Positions 18,663-28,167 are shown, numbered from the stretch's first letter. The stretch is 64,000 nt of DNA from Celerinatantimonas yamalensis (GCF_046054155.1 NZ_JBEQCT010000008.1:137559-201558); one strand, 5' to 3'. Notes: a model not told the origin generated them from the letters alone. Translations and numbers: made by a program.

Positions 18663-20063
18663 ATGAACACCCGTGAACCGGCACCATCAACGGATTTGGT
18701 ATATCATTTAAACGAGCGCCCGCCGCTACCTCAAACCCTATTTGCTGCAATGCAACATTTACTCGCAATGTTTGTGGCAGTCATTACCCCCTCTTTAATC
18801 ATCTGCCATTCTCTTGGGGTTCCCGAAGCCCAAACGAGCACCATTATTAGCATGTCATTGTTTGCTTCTGGTATTTGTTCGTTTATCCAGATCCGTACCA
18901 TCGGGCCAATTGGTTCAGGATTATTATCCATTCAAGGCACAAGTTTTAATTTTGTCGGCCCCATTATTGGTGCGGGCATGTCCCTGAAAGCGGGCGGCGC
19001 TGATATTTCGACCATGATGGCGGCGATTTTTGGCACGATTATGCTAGCCTCATTGGCAGAAATTTTCCTCTCCCGCATCCTCGAATATGCGCAGCGCATT
19101 ATCACGCCTTTAGTTTCAGGAATTGTCGTCACATTAATTGGCCTCACGCTAATTCAAGTCGGCTTGGTCTCAATCGGGGGTGGATATGCCGCCATGCATG
19201 CGGGTACCTTTGGGAGCTTACAAAATCTTGGTCTAGCAGGCATTGTGATTGGCTTAATTGTCCTATTTAACCGCTCCAGTAACCCCTACCTGCGCGTCGC
19301 TTCCATTGTCATTGCTATGGTAGTCGGTTATGTCGTTGCCTATGCGATGGGGCTCATACATACCAGCCAATTTGGGCATCATGATCTAGTGGCATTGCCA
19401 ATTCCAATGCAGTTTGGCATTGGTTTTGATAGCAGCTTATTTATTCCGCTGGTTTTGATCTTCTTTGTCACCGCACTCGAAGCGATCGGCGATATTACCG
19501 CAACATCTGAAGTGTCTGGGGAACCTGTCAAAGGGCCTGTTTATATCCGGCGTATTAAAGGCGGTGTATTAGCCGATGGCCTGAACTCAGCTATTGCAGC
19601 ATTGTTTAATAGTTTTCCCAATTCAACCTTTAGCCAAAACAACGGCATTATTATGCTAACGGGTGTTGCCAGTCGCTACGTAGGTTACTTTATTTCTGCG
19701 ATGCTGGTACTTCTTGGCCTTTTCCCAAGCGTTGCAGCTTTTGTCCAGTTGATCCCTGAACCGGTTCTTGGTGGAGCAACATTGGTGATGTTTGGCACGA
19801 TTGCAGGTGCGGGTATTCGTATTATTTCGCGGGTTAACATTGATCGCCGAGCGGTGTTGATTATGGCCATCTCCTTTTCCATGGGACTGGGTGTCACACA
19901 GCAACCTGATCTCTTAAAATTCATGCCTGAATTTGTCAAAAATTTACTTTCATCTGGGATTGCAACAGGCGGCATGGCAGCAATTATTTTGAATATCGTG
20001 CTACCTGAAACCCACGTAAATAAACCAGTTACAAGCGTCGCTAATGATAACGTCGTCGACTAA
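18663..20063 (+). CDS. xanP: Xanthine permease
   Basis: A 466-aa purine:H+ symporter of the NAT/NCS2 family. The start is taken at 18663 (MNTREPAP) because it matches the E. coli XanP start; an in-frame ATG at 18594 would put the leader hairpin inside the gene. The diagnostic segments QHLLAMFVAVITP, GLLSIQGTSFNFVGPI, the NAT signature ITATSEVSGEP and NSFPNSTFSQNNGIIMLTGV match XanP closely. It takes up xanthine across the inner membrane. No purine regulator lies next to it. Confidence 0.93.
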   Translation: MNTREPAPSTDLVYHLNERPPLPQTLFAAMQHLLAMFVAVITPSLIICHSLGVPEAQTSTIISMSLFASGICSFIQIRTIGPIGSGLLSIQGTSFNFVGPIIGAGMSLKAGGADISTMMAAIFGTIMLASLAEIFLSRILEYAQRIITPLVSGIVVTLIGLTLIQVGLVSIGGGYAAMHAGTFGSLQNLGLAGIVIGLIVLFNRSSNPYLRVASIVIAMVVGYVVAYAMGLIHTSQFGHHDLVALPIPMQFGIGFDSSLFIPLVLIFFVTALEAIGDITATSEVSGEPVKGPVYIRRIKGGVLADGLNSAIAALFNSFPNSTFSQNNGIIMLTGVASRYVGYFISAMLVLLGLFPSVAAFVQLIPEPVLGGATLVMFGTIAGAGIRIISRVNIDRRAVLIMAISFSMGLGVTQQPDLLKFMPEFVKNLLSSGIATGGMAAIILNIVLPETHVNKPVTSVANDNVVD

Positions 20064-20196
20064 CGCGAATGTGTGCACCAAGAAACAGGGCGCAACGAGC
20101 AAGTTTGTTCATAACCGATACACAATTTTGATTTATTTTATACCGACTCCGTTCTAAAGTATTAACTGGGCAAGTGATTAAAACTAAGGATAAATT

Positions 20197-20589
20197 ATGG
20201 TAAAAAAACTAATACCGCTGTTAATATTATGTAGTTCTTGTGTCGCTCTGCCAGCATTTGCAGCGCAAAGTGTTGGTGCTTCCATGCATGAAATGGCTAG
20301 AAGTTATCGAGCAGTGATGCAAGATGAAACGCTTAAATCACTCGGAAAAGACTTATCATCATTGCATGACGCAGCACTAAAAGCTCAAGCTGGGGTACCT
20401 GATTTTTTGCGAAATAAACCCGCTGATGATCCAATGCGTCAAACGTACCGTGATGGGATTGATAAACTCCTTAAACAGATTGAATTAGCACAGTCCTACG
20501 TTAAAATGGGACAACTGAATAAAGCCAAAGAAGCGGCCAAAAAAATAGCGCCTATTCGGAACACGTACCACCGCAAATTGGGTATTTAA
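20197..20589 (+). CDS. cybC: Cytochrome b562 family periplasmic protein
   Basis: A 130-aa protein with a signal peptide (cleavage after AFA near residue 22) and a four-helix-bundle core. The C-terminal IAPIRNTYHRKLGI matches the haem-ligand His of E. coli cytochrome b562 (TRNAYHQK), and a Met in the first helix (SMHEMARSY) sits where the other axial ligand Met7 falls. Non-covalent haem b is expected. AAGGA precedes the start and a strong terminator follows. The physiological partner is unknown. Confidence 0.85.
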   Translation: MVKKLIPLLILCSSCVALPAFAAQSVGASMHEMARSYRAVMQDETLKSLGKDLSSLHDAALKAQAGVPDFLRNKPADDPMRQTYRDGIDKLLKQIELAQSYVKMGQLNKAKEAAKKIAPIRNTYHRKLGI

Positions 20590-20600
20590 TACTCTATTTC

Positions 20601-20633
20601 AAAAGCCTGCGAAGTTAAACGCAGGCTTTTTAT
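20601..20633. terminator. Strong bidirectional terminator
   Basis: AAAAGCCTGCG / CGCAGGCTTTT with an 8-base loop and T-runs on both sides. It ends cybC (plus) and the convergent MFS gene (minus, stop at 20638). Confidence 0.9.
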
Positions 20634-20637
20634 TTAT

Positions 20638-21855
20638 CTAAACAGATTGCTCAGCGCCAGCTGACATATTCACCCCGCGAGTCTCATGACCAAACGCGAC
20701 AAATCCTGCGATCAATATTGCCATCGTGCCCGCCACCATAGCCATTGCCACACCATAGTTTCCACCATGTGCTGCTGCGATATGTGATTGCAACGTTGCA
20801 TTGACCGATGCCAATAAGTTCCCCGTTTGATAAACAAAACTGGGCAATACAGCTCGTACATTAGCTGGTACTAATTCGTTCAAATAGGTTGGCACAACAC
20901 CCCATGCCCCTTGTACCATAAACTGCATTAAGAAAGAGCCAATACCGATACTCCATGAACCGGACGAAAACGCCCATAAAGGGATAACAGGCAAAGCCAA
21001 TAAAGCGGCACTCATGATCGCTTTCTTACGACCAATTTTTTCAGATAAGGTCCCAAATAAAATACCCCCCAAAATGGCCGCTATGTTGTAGCAGATTGCA
21101 ATGATACTTACTGTGTGTGGGGACATATGATGTTGCACTTTTAAGAAAGTCGGATAGAGATCTTGCGTGCCATGGCTAAAGAAATTAAAACATGTCATTA
21201 ACCCCACCATAAATAGACACACCTTCCAGTGCGAAACAATGGTCGACAACAGTGCCCCTGATTGGTGGTGCGCTTTAGCCTCTAACCAGACGGGCGACTC
21301 GGGTACTTTGTAATAGATATAAGGCAACAATACGATAGGAAGCGCACCGATTAAGAACATGCCTTTCCAGCCAACAGTCAGATAGAATAGACCGAAGATG
21401 ATCGAGGCTAATAGATAGCCTGCCGGATAACCCGCCTGAAAAATACCCGACATAAAGCCACGTGAGCGATCAGGAATACTCTCCATCGCCAATGCCGACG
21501 CGACGCCCCAAACACCCCCCATGGCAATGCCATACATCACGCGAAAAATCATAAAGGCTGTTAATGTCGGAGACCAAGCCGATAAAAGCTCAAACAGTGA
21601 AAACAATACAATATTACTCATCAAAATCGGCCGTCGCCCATATTTTTCAGCGAGTCGCCCAAAGATCAATGCCCCTATCGGCCTCACAGCTAACGTCAAC
21701 ATGATCGCTACAGACACTTCTGTAATTGTGGTATGAAAATTAGCGGCCAAGTCACTTAATACAAATACTAAAATAAAAAAATCAAATGCATCAAGTGTCC
21801 AGCTAGCAAAACTAGCAAATGCCACATGGCGCTGCTTTGAAGTCCAATTACTCAT
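20638..21855 (-). CDS. MFS transporter, SHS (sialate/lactate:H+ symporter) type
   Basis: A 405-aa 12-TM carrier from the ATG at 21855, which has AGAAGGG upstream; an in-frame start at 21909 adds 18 atypical residues. The N-terminus (ASWTLDAFDFFILVFVLSDL) and the loop RLAEKYGRRPILMSNI are typical of the sialate:H+ symporter group that includes NanT and monocarboxylate carriers. The short cytoplasmic motif VPESPVWLEAK is also present. The substrate is probably a small carboxylic acid, but no catabolic genes are adjacent. Confidence 0.85.
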   Translation of the reverse strand: MSNWTSKQRHVAFASFASWTLDAFDFFILVFVLSDLAANFHTTITEVSVAIMLTLAVRPIGALIFGRLAEKYGRRPILMSNIVLFSLFELLSAWSPTLTAFMIFRVMYGIAMGGVWGVASALAMESIPDRSRGFMSGIFQAGYPAGYLLASIIFGLFYLTVGWKGMFLIGALPIVLLPYIYYKVPESPVWLEAKAHHQSGALLSTIVSHWKVCLFMVGLMTCFNFFSHGTQDLYPTFLKVQHHMSPHTVSIIAICYNIAAILGGILFGTLSEKIGRKKAIMSAALLALPVIPLWAFSSGSWSIGIGSFLMQFMVQGAWGVVPTYLNELVPANVRAVLPSFVYQTGNLLASVNATLQSHIAAAHGGNYGVAMAMVAGTMAILIAGFVAFGHETRGVNMSAGAEQSV

Positions 21856-22237
21856 AAAAAACCCTTCTTCAAAAAAAGTGAAGTAACCAACAATTTCTTT
21901 CAGAAACATGCTGATAGCGGTAATAATTGTGGGAAGTAGTTATGGTGAAAACCATAAAAAATGTAAACACCAATAATCATATGTGTTTACATTTTGTAAA
22001 TATAATGCACTGGATATTGCAAAAAAAGTGGCGGGTTTATCACAATTTAATTGATTCGGGTGGTGTCACGCAGGCAGCAAAATGAGTTTTAAGTCTATTG
22101 TAGGGAAATTCAATAAAAGTACAGCCCGATACCAACAACGATTGAATATGAAATGTCTATATGATGGGTTGATCCAATAGGGAGAATGAAACCTAGTTAC
22201 TTCATTGCTTGAATGAGCTTGAAAAAGATTGAAGCGC
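21856..22237. other. Gap upstream of the MFS gene
   Basis: About 380 bases without a recognisable gene. It contains the promoter region of the minus-strand MFS gene near 21900-21990. Confidence 0.4.
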
Positions 22238-22460
22238 ATGCGTATTACTGCACTATATGACATTCATGCTAATCGCTTTGAGCTCACAACTAGAGCAGAT
22301 ACACGACACAGAATCATTGGTGACGATATTGCATCAAGGCTGACGCCAGTCCAAACGAGCGATACGCTTAAAAAACGGCAAATCCAAACACGCTTAATCG
22401 GACACCTCGCGACGGAACCCCCTAGCTTATTGAATAGATATTTCCAATCTGGGTCAGCCA
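22238..22460 (+). pseudogene. Metallophosphoesterase fragment
   Basis: The peptide starting at 22238 opens with RITALYDIHANRFEL, the metal-binding DxH N-terminus of calcineurin-like phosphoesterases. It continues with RIIGDDIASRLTPVQT and QIQTRLIGH, equivalent to the GDxxxGxxP and RGNxDRE region of the family. Only about 70 of more than 200 residues remain, the N in the GN(H/A)D motif is lost, and the piece runs into the 3' end of the opposing ppk2. It is a broken remnant. Confidence 0.55.
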
Positions 22461-22496
22461 ACTCAAGAGAGAGTGCAAATCACACGGTACGCAGAA

Positions 22497-23360
22497 TTAG
22501 AGTTGTTTGCGCAGCTTTAATAATTCCTTGTGCCGCTCGGCGCTAACTTTCGGGTAGCTCATATTAAGATCGTTCAACGCATCGACAACGATCTGAGAGA
22601 TGATCAACCTGGCATTTTTTTTATCATCGGCCGGAATGACAAACCATGGTGATTGCTGTGTACTGGTAGCACTGAGACATGACTCATAGGCACGCATATA
22701 ATCGTCCCAATGTGAGCGCTCTTGGATGTCGGCGAGCGTGAATTTCCAATTTTTCTCGGGTTCATCAATGCGATCAAGAAAGCGCTCGCGTTGTTCTTTT
22801 TTAGATAAATGTAGGAAGAACTTGATCACCCTCGTCCCATTGTTGTGTAGATGAGTTTCCAGCTCCGTGATAGATTTGAAACGCTCTCCCCAGATGGCGT
22901 GATCGGCGATCGCTTCATCGGAAAACCCTTGCGCTTGAAGCAACTCTGGGTGAACCCGAACGACCAGCACTTCCTCATAATAAGAACGATTAAAAATACC
23001 GATCCGTCCCCGCTCAGGCAAACACTTGATGGTACGCCACAAAAAGTCGTGCTCTAATTCCTCAGTACTCGGTTGTTTAAAACTAAAGACCTGACAACCC
23101 TGTGGATTAACACCCGACATAACATGACGAATCGCCCCGTCCTTACCAGCAGTATCCATACCTTGAAAGATTAATAATACGGCCTGATGATTCGAGGCGT
23201 AGTGTAAATGCTGCAAATCGTGCAGTTCATTAACAAACGCCTTAAGCATCTTTTTGTACTCTTTTTTACAGTCATAAACAGGTTCAACCTTGGTCGGACG
23301 CTGAGCTAAGTCAACTTTCTCGTCGGCCTGAACACGGTAATCATTGGGATCTATTTTCAT
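22497..23360 (-). CDS. ppk2: Polyphosphate kinase 2 family protein
   Basis: A 287-aa P-loop kinase that transfers phosphate between polyphosphate and nucleotides. Walker A is FQGMDTAGKDGAIRHVM (about 66-80), Walker B and lid region are GRIGIFNRSYYEEVLVVRVHP (about 118-138), and the C-terminal SxxDWxR-like segment is represented by EKNWKFTLADIQER. It is a single-domain PPK2. Together with the Ppx/GppA enzyme 7 kb away it suggests active polyphosphate turnover. No ppk1 is in view. Confidence 0.92.
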   Translation of the reverse strand: MKIDPNDYRVQADEKVDLAQRPTKVEPVYDCKKEYKKMLKAFVNELHDLQHLHYASNHQAVLLIFQGMDTAGKDGAIRHVMSGVNPQGCQVFSFKQPSTEELEHDFLWRTIKCLPERGRIGIFNRSYYEEVLVVRVHPELLQAQGFSDEAIADHAIWGERFKSITELETHLHNNGTRVIKFFLHLSKKEQRERFLDRIDEPEKNWKFTLADIQERSHWDDYMRAYESCLSATSTQQSPWFVIPADDKKNARLIISQIVVDALNDLNMSYPKVSAERHKELLKLRKQL

Positions 23361-23627
23361 AACATCTCCGTTGTGTACTTATGATTGATAGCCTCATTCG
23401 ATTCGAGTTGTTCCTAGAAACGAAAGGCTCATTAAACTCTCACTCTAACACTTCCTTTTGACTGATCATTATTTATACTGTTGAAATGAGCCCAAAATAG
23501 AGGTTAAGCAGCCTCCGTTGTCTTTGTGTGAAGGTTGGTCACCCATTTGTTCATAGCCCACATCTATCGACTCAATTGATTCAAAAAGTTCTCGATGCGG
23601 CTAGACAACACCGACACACAGACAAAA
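23361..23627. other. Gap upstream of ppk2
   Basis: Holds the ppk2 promoter. No gene is recognisable. Confidence 0.4.
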
Positions 23628-23649
23628 AAGTCCGCAAAAATACGGACTT
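23628..23649 (-). terminator. Terminator hairpin at left edge of the accessory region
   Basis: AAGTCCG / CGGACTT with an 8-base A-rich loop, followed on the minus strand by six T. It would stop minus-strand transcription coming from the accessory region (ATPase gene). It occupies the place that guaA-type terminators hold in the other units, but its sequence differs. Confidence 0.65.
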
Positions 23650-23769
23650 AAAATACAGATTAGCCAGCTCACTAAGGTGTGATTCCACCCGAATATCGAT
23701 AAGACTAAAATATCATTTAGTTACAACATGTTAGAGCACAATCACTTTTCAATACTCTTATCTATACTA

Positions 23770-23866
23770 TGGTTAAAATTTTTCTTGTTTTTTGGCTTCT
23801 CGGCGCCATTTTAGTTCAGCTTTGCCCAAGCTTAGCATTCAGCCATATCACAGCGAAGCTCCACCC
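23770..23866 (-). pseudogene. Decayed copy of the small charged left-end ORF
   Basis: The minus strand reads ELRCDMAEC-stop-AWAK and then goes out of frame. This matches ELRRDMQESSAWAKAELKRR of the intact copy at 33219-33395. Stops and frameshifts remove any function. It marks a fifth, older unit end. Confidence 0.6.
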
Positions 23867-23870
23867 ATAC

Positions 23871-24207
23871 AGCAACGTCCAGCCGCAAGCCGATATCATT
23901 TATTATTCAAGGTCATACACCGATGTAACTCGTGTGCACAACAACCATTTGTGAAGAGTTGCTGTTGCACGACGCTTAGGGCTGATAGAAATTTAGCCGC
24001 TAAAATTCAATTCGAATATTCACAACGAATAATTAACTATCCGCAGTATTCATCAGATAGCTTTTACTGATTGCCCCTCCGGTCGATCCGGTTTCTCATA
24101 GAGCTCAAAGGCCAGTGTAGCGATCTGCGGTTCCAGAGCCGACGTTGTTTTGAGTTCGGCCGGCGTCAACCGCAGCTTGGACTTAAGATTTTGGTTCAGC
24201 TTTGGCG
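23871..24207. other. Gap before the H+-ATPase 3' end
   Basis: No gene. Base composition changes here from A+T-rich to G+C-rich towards the ATPase, indicating the cargo boundary near 24.1 kb. Confidence 0.4.
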
Positions 24208-26700
24208 TCAGGCTTCAGGTCTGTCCTCGACTTTGGAGGCAGGCTTGGTTTTCGCTTTGACTGGATCAAGAATGTGATAGGCGAGCAGTTTCACGGGGTC
24301 GGTCAGGAGGAACCACAGCAGTGCGTAACCCCACACGAACCCGGCCCATTTCCAGCCCAGAGGTGTCATGAACAGTCCGTAAACCGCTACCAGCGTCGAC
24401 GTAAGCTGCGCGCCAGTCACGGCCAACCACAAAATCCGCGCGGGACGTATCGACCAGAAAGGGCCGCGCGTGCGGGTCTGGAATATCGTCAGCGTTCCCG
24501 CCACCGACAGCATTAGATACATCATTGTCTGGAGATGAGCATGATCGAGGTGATAGACCTGACTACCGAGGAAAAACAAGCCAAACGCAGCGATGGGACC
24601 GACCAGGCCCAGCACCGTGGCGATCCCTAGCACCATGCGCATATTCCAGGACTCGGGTTGATCCTTGTAATGCACGTTATCATAGGAGATGGACAGAATG
24701 GCGCCATCATTGAGCAAGGCGAGCATCACGATCATCACCGCTGTCAATGGATAGAAGTTGAAGATCAGGATTGAGATCGTCATGAACAATAGCACCCGCA
24801 GCGTTTCAGCAATGCGGTAGATCGCATAGCTGTTCATGCGCTGGAAAATCTTCCGGCTCTCCTTGATTGCGTCGATGATCACCGACAGGCCAGGCGTCAT
24901 CAGGACGATATCCGACGCTGCGCGCGCGGCGTCAGTCGCGCCTGACACTGCGATGCCACAGTCGGCCTTCTTCAACGCGGGGGCATCGTTCACCCCATCG
25001 CCGGTCATGCCGACAATGTGACCACGTTTTTGCAGCACATCCACGACGTGAAACTTGTGTTCGGGAAACACCTGAGCAAAACCGTCGGACTCCTCGATCG
25101 ACTCGGCCACCTCTTCGGTCTCCTCTTTCTTCGAGTCACCCAAGCTGGCCGCATCAAGGATATTTGCGCCCATATCCAGCTTCTTGGCGGTCTCCTTAGC
25201 GATAGCCAGTGCGTCACCTGTCACCATCTTGACCTTCACGCCCATCGCCAGCGCTGTCGCGATGGTTGCCTTAGCATCTTCCCGCGGCGGATCAAACAAA
25301 GGCAACACGCCGACCAACATCCACTTGCCGTCCTCATCTGCTCGAGCGACGCCTAGCGAACGAAAACCACTCGACGCAAAGTCATTGACCGCCTTGTCGA
25401 CGGAGGACTTAACTTCACCGGCATTGGCCGCCAGTGCCAAGATCACTTGCGGCGCGCCCTTAGTCACCTTGAATTGCTTTCCGTCCTCGCCCTTAATCGT
25501 CGCTTCGGTGCGCTTGTGCACTGGGTCGAACGGCTGGAAATGCAACACCTGGTAGCCCTTCAGAGCCTTGTTATCTTTCAGGCCGCCCAGCACAGCCAGG
25601 TCAATGGTGTCCTTGTCGTCCTCGCGCGACGCCAGCGCGGCGTCGAGGATGACCTGCTCGGCGGAGATACTGTTCACGCTGAATGGATCGCCTAGGGTGA
25701 GTTTGTTCTGAGTCAGAGTGCCGGTCTTGTCCGCACAGAGTATGTCCACGCCGGCCAGTTCCTCAATGGCAACCAGACGGCTGACGATGGCTTGCTTCTT
25801 GGCAAGCAGACGCGCACCGACCGCCATCGTGACCGACAATACGGTGGGCATCGCCACCGGAATCGCCGCTACAGTCAGCACTAGGGCAAACTGCAAGGTG
25901 GTGAGGATTGGGTCGCCCCGGTAAGTCGCGACGGCAACAATCGTAGCCACCAGCGTCACCGCAAGCATGATCAGGTAGTTACCAATCTTCAACACTGCTT
26001 TTTGAAAATGGCTAACGGTGTTCGCGTCCTGCACCAGTTCCGCCGTCTTGCCGAAGTAGGTGTTCGCCCCAGTGGCATAGACCATCGCGGTGGTTTCACC
26101 TCGGCGGATGATAGAGCCGGAAAACACCGCATCGCCCAGTTTGAGTTCGGCCGGCAAGGACTCGCCGGTTAGCGCGGACTGATCGACCGACATGGGGTCG
26201 TCGCCGAGCAAACGCGCATCCGCTGGCACGATGTCGCCTAGCCGCAAACGGATGACATCGCCTGGCACCAACTCACGTGACGACGGATTGATCCACTTCC
26301 CATCACGAAGGACGCAGGCCTTGACCGCTAGCTTGGCTTTCAGGGCCTCGATAGCGTTGCTTGCTTCATGTTCCTCCCAGAAACCGACTACGGCGTTGGC
26401 CACAAGTAAAAAGAGGATGATAAAAAAATCCGGCCAGTGCTGGACCACACCCGAGAGGATCACCGCAATCTCGATCATCCACGGGATCGGCCCCCAGAAA
26501 TAGGAGAGAAATTTCAGGAGAAGGTTCGTCTTCTTTTCAGTAAGTTCATTCGGTCCATATTGGGCCAGCCGTTTCTGTGACTCAGCCTGACTAAGGCCGT
26601 CCGGTGACGACCCCAGTTTTTCTTGCAGTTCCGACAGAGGCAGGGATTTCAGATTGTCCCTCGCATCGTGCGCCTTGGACTGATCGGTATCAGGTTTCAT
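24208..26700 (-). CDS. P-type plasma-membrane proton ATPase (type IIIA)
   Basis: An 830-aa cation ATPase with the motifs of the fungal/plant/archaeal H+-ATPase group. It has TGES in the A-domain, DKTGTLTQNKLTLG with the phosphorylated Asp near residue 320, MTGDGVNDAPALKKADCGIAV near 567, and the M5-M6 region LLNDGAILSISYDNV. The N-terminal regulatory region (LPLSELQEKLGSSPDGLSQ) is the cation ATPase N-domain. It would pump protons out at the expense of ATP. The coding sequence is clearly G+C-richer than its neighbours and has different codon use, which indicates transfer. It lies in an accessory unit, so a role in acid or stress tolerance is possible. Confidence 0.93.
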   Translation of the reverse strand: MKPDTDQSKAHDARDNLKSLPLSELQEKLGSSPDGLSQAESQKRLAQYGPNELTEKKTNLLLKFLSYFWGPIPWMIEIAVILSGVVQHWPDFFIILFLLVANAVVGFWEEHEASNAIEALKAKLAVKACVLRDGKWINPSSRELVPGDVIRLRLGDIVPADARLLGDDPMSVDQSALTGESLPAELKLGDAVFSGSIIRRGETTAMVYATGANTYFGKTAELVQDANTVSHFQKAVLKIGNYLIMLAVTLVATIVAVATYRGDPILTTLQFALVLTVAAIPVAMPTVLSVTMAVGARLLAKKQAIVSRLVAIEELAGVDILCADKTGTLTQNKLTLGDPFSVNSISAEQVILDAALASREDDKDTIDLAVLGGLKDNKALKGYQVLHFQPFDPVHKRTEATIKGEDGKQFKVTKGAPQVILALAANAGEVKSSVDKAVNDFASSGFRSLGVARADEDGKWMLVGVLPLFDPPREDAKATIATALAMGVKVKMVTGDALAIAKETAKKLDMGANILDAASLGDSKKEETEEVAESIEESDGFAQVFPEHKFHVVDVLQKRGHIVGMTGDGVNDAPALKKADCGIAVSGATDAARAASDIVLMTPGLSVIIDAIKESRKIFQRMNSYAIYRIAETLRVLLFMTISILIFNFYPLTAVMIVMLALLNDGAILSISYDNVHYKDQPESWNMRMVLGIATVLGLVGPIAAFGLFFLGSQVYHLDHAHLQTMMYLMLSVAGTLTIFQTRTRGPFWSIRPARILWLAVTGAQLTSTLVAVYGLFMTPLGWKWAGFVWGYALLWFLLTDPVKLLAYHILDPVKAKTKPASKVEDRPEA

Positions 26701-27731
26701 AAGGGATATTCCTTCTGTCGTTGCGAGACTTCAGATTTCGTGAGTTGCAGGAAATTTGTCCTGATGCCCATGTCCTCGCGGTATGAATTCGGAGCGTGAC
26801 CAATGGTGGTGCCGGTCACGCGGATGGTGTAATTCTCCAGATCGTTCATGCTACGAAACAAGCATCCTTCTCCTTGGCAAACCACGATCAGCGAGGCGTT
26901 CAAAAAATAAAAAGACAACGCGCTTAATCGCCTCGGCTATTCGCTGTTCTGCTTTGCGTGCATGACCGAGAAATAAATAGATAAGCCTCAAGAGCGATCT
27001 CACGCCTGGGATCCAGAAAAAAACCGAACATGCCACCTCAGAACCCATCCATCTTGCCCCGCTACTTCATGCGATCACCGATGTTGTAATAGCCGATAAC
27101 GTGCTCCTGCATGTGATAGTCGCGCCCGGCGATAGAAAGCTGTTTCATGTCGAAGCTAGCCTTCTACAATTTCTTAACGGCCAGTTCGGCATGCATGAGT
27201 AACTAAACATTACGACAACCGTGTTGAGTTTCTGTGTGCTTGAATTCATCGTGATGATTCCGGTTTGAATCGGGTTTCCGATTGTGCGCCAGACAGCTTT
27301 AGTCACGCCCCACGCAACACCCCATCGATAAAACTCGGCCGAAGTTCACCCTACGCCCTGATGCTGATTTATTCCGTTCGGTAGCGCACGCACACTCCCA
27401 GCCGTTTTGGCGCTTGCATCTAGGGAACCGGAGCGCGCAGTTGTTATAAGATACGGATCGTGAATACGGTGATGATTGAGTTCATCGTAAACCTATTCTC
27501 ATTGGCGACTCCGGCCACGCCAATCTTTTTGATCGTGTTTTGGGGCTGACTCCGAGCTTCTTCAGCTCACGCCAGCTTACCGAGTCGTCGTTCAGTACCG
27601 TAGTAGTACGGTGAATTTGGAGACTAATTAAGCCTTATAATCACAATATAAATGAGGCAAAGTTACAAAACGAAACGAAAAGAAAAGAACAAGTAGTCAT
27701 CTCTGGGCAGCTGACCTGGTCAACTGAATTC
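26701..27731. other. G+C-rich decayed DNA upstream of the ATPase
   Basis: About 1 kb with the composition of the ATPase gene but no intact gene. The minus strand contains a PRC-barrel remnant (26751-26865), a 65-codon open stretch at 26851-27048 with a hydrophobic start that I do not recognise, and a fragment reading MKQLSIAGRDYHMQEHVIG near 27060-27150. These look like eroded co-transferred genes. Confidence 0.5.
26751..26865 (-). pseudogene. PRC-barrel domain protein, truncated and frameshifted
   Basis: An AAGGAGAAGG ribosome site is followed by ATG-CTT and then, after four extra bases (GTTT), RSMNDLENYTIRVTGTTIGH. This is the usual opening of PRC-barrel proteins (MLRSxxDLxxYTIxAxDGxIG). 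The insertion puts a stop after four codons (MLVS-stop). The rest of the domain is not recognisable beyond about 35 residues. These small proteins often accompany stress genes in soil and marine bacteria. Confidence 0.6.
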
Positions 27732-28167
27732 GGTCACCCTAGTTAAGTTCGTTAAGCGACTTCTTTTAATAGCTTACCCATACGCTCAAATTCATTGGGA
27801 CTTTGGTAATCAAGATATGAATGGAGTCTGTAACAGATTCTGATTACTTGAATCTACAGTCGCTTTTTTTAGTATTTCACGCTCCATTTCTGAGTGCTTT
27901 ACTTGTGCTTTTAGCTTGTGGATCTCTTCCTGCTCAGGTGTCAGCTTGCCATTGCCTCGAAATGCATGACCATCATCATTTTCTGCTTCTTTTATCCAGC
28001 GGCCGAGTAGCTGAGGTGTGACCTCTAAATTTCTAGCAGCTTCAGCAATACTGTAATTTTGCTCTCTTACCAGTGCCATGGCATCAAGCTGGAATTCTTT
28101 TGAATAGGATTTACGTGTGTTCATTTGAATCTCCAGTTAAATCAATTATGTCTTAACTGGGTTAGTC
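27732..28167 (-). mobile_element. IS3-family element with large internal deletion
   Basis: Imperfect inverted ends (CTTAACTGGGTTAGTC inside 28152-28167; GGTCACCCTAGTTAAG inside 27732-27747) enclose orfA and a short piece of orfB. The orfB piece reads HSYLDYQSPNEFERM near 27775-27830, which is the C-terminal end of IS3-type transposases. Nearly all of orfB is missing, so the element cannot move by itself. Confidence 0.75.
27810..28124 (-). CDS. IS3-family transposase OrfA (C-terminally altered)
   Basis: A 104-aa DNA-binding subunit with the HTH of IS3 OrfA (NTRKSYSKEFQLDAMALV, then NYSIAEAARNLEVTPQLLGRWI) and the leucine-zipper end HKLKAQVKHSEMEREILKKATV. The normal C-terminus is replaced after ATV by unrelated residues where the internal deletion joins orfB. 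It has no active transposase partner here. Confidence 0.8.
   Translation of the reverse strand: MNTRKSYSKEFQLDAMALVREQNYSIAEAARNLEVTPQLLGRWIKEAENDDGHAFRGNGKLTPEQEEIHKLKAQVKHSEMEREILKKATVDSSNQNLLQTPFIS

Noticed and set aside
24836..25924. Several plus-strand open frames opposite the H+-ATPase gene
   Set aside because: They are antisense shadows of a G+C-rich gene and contain no recognisable domains.
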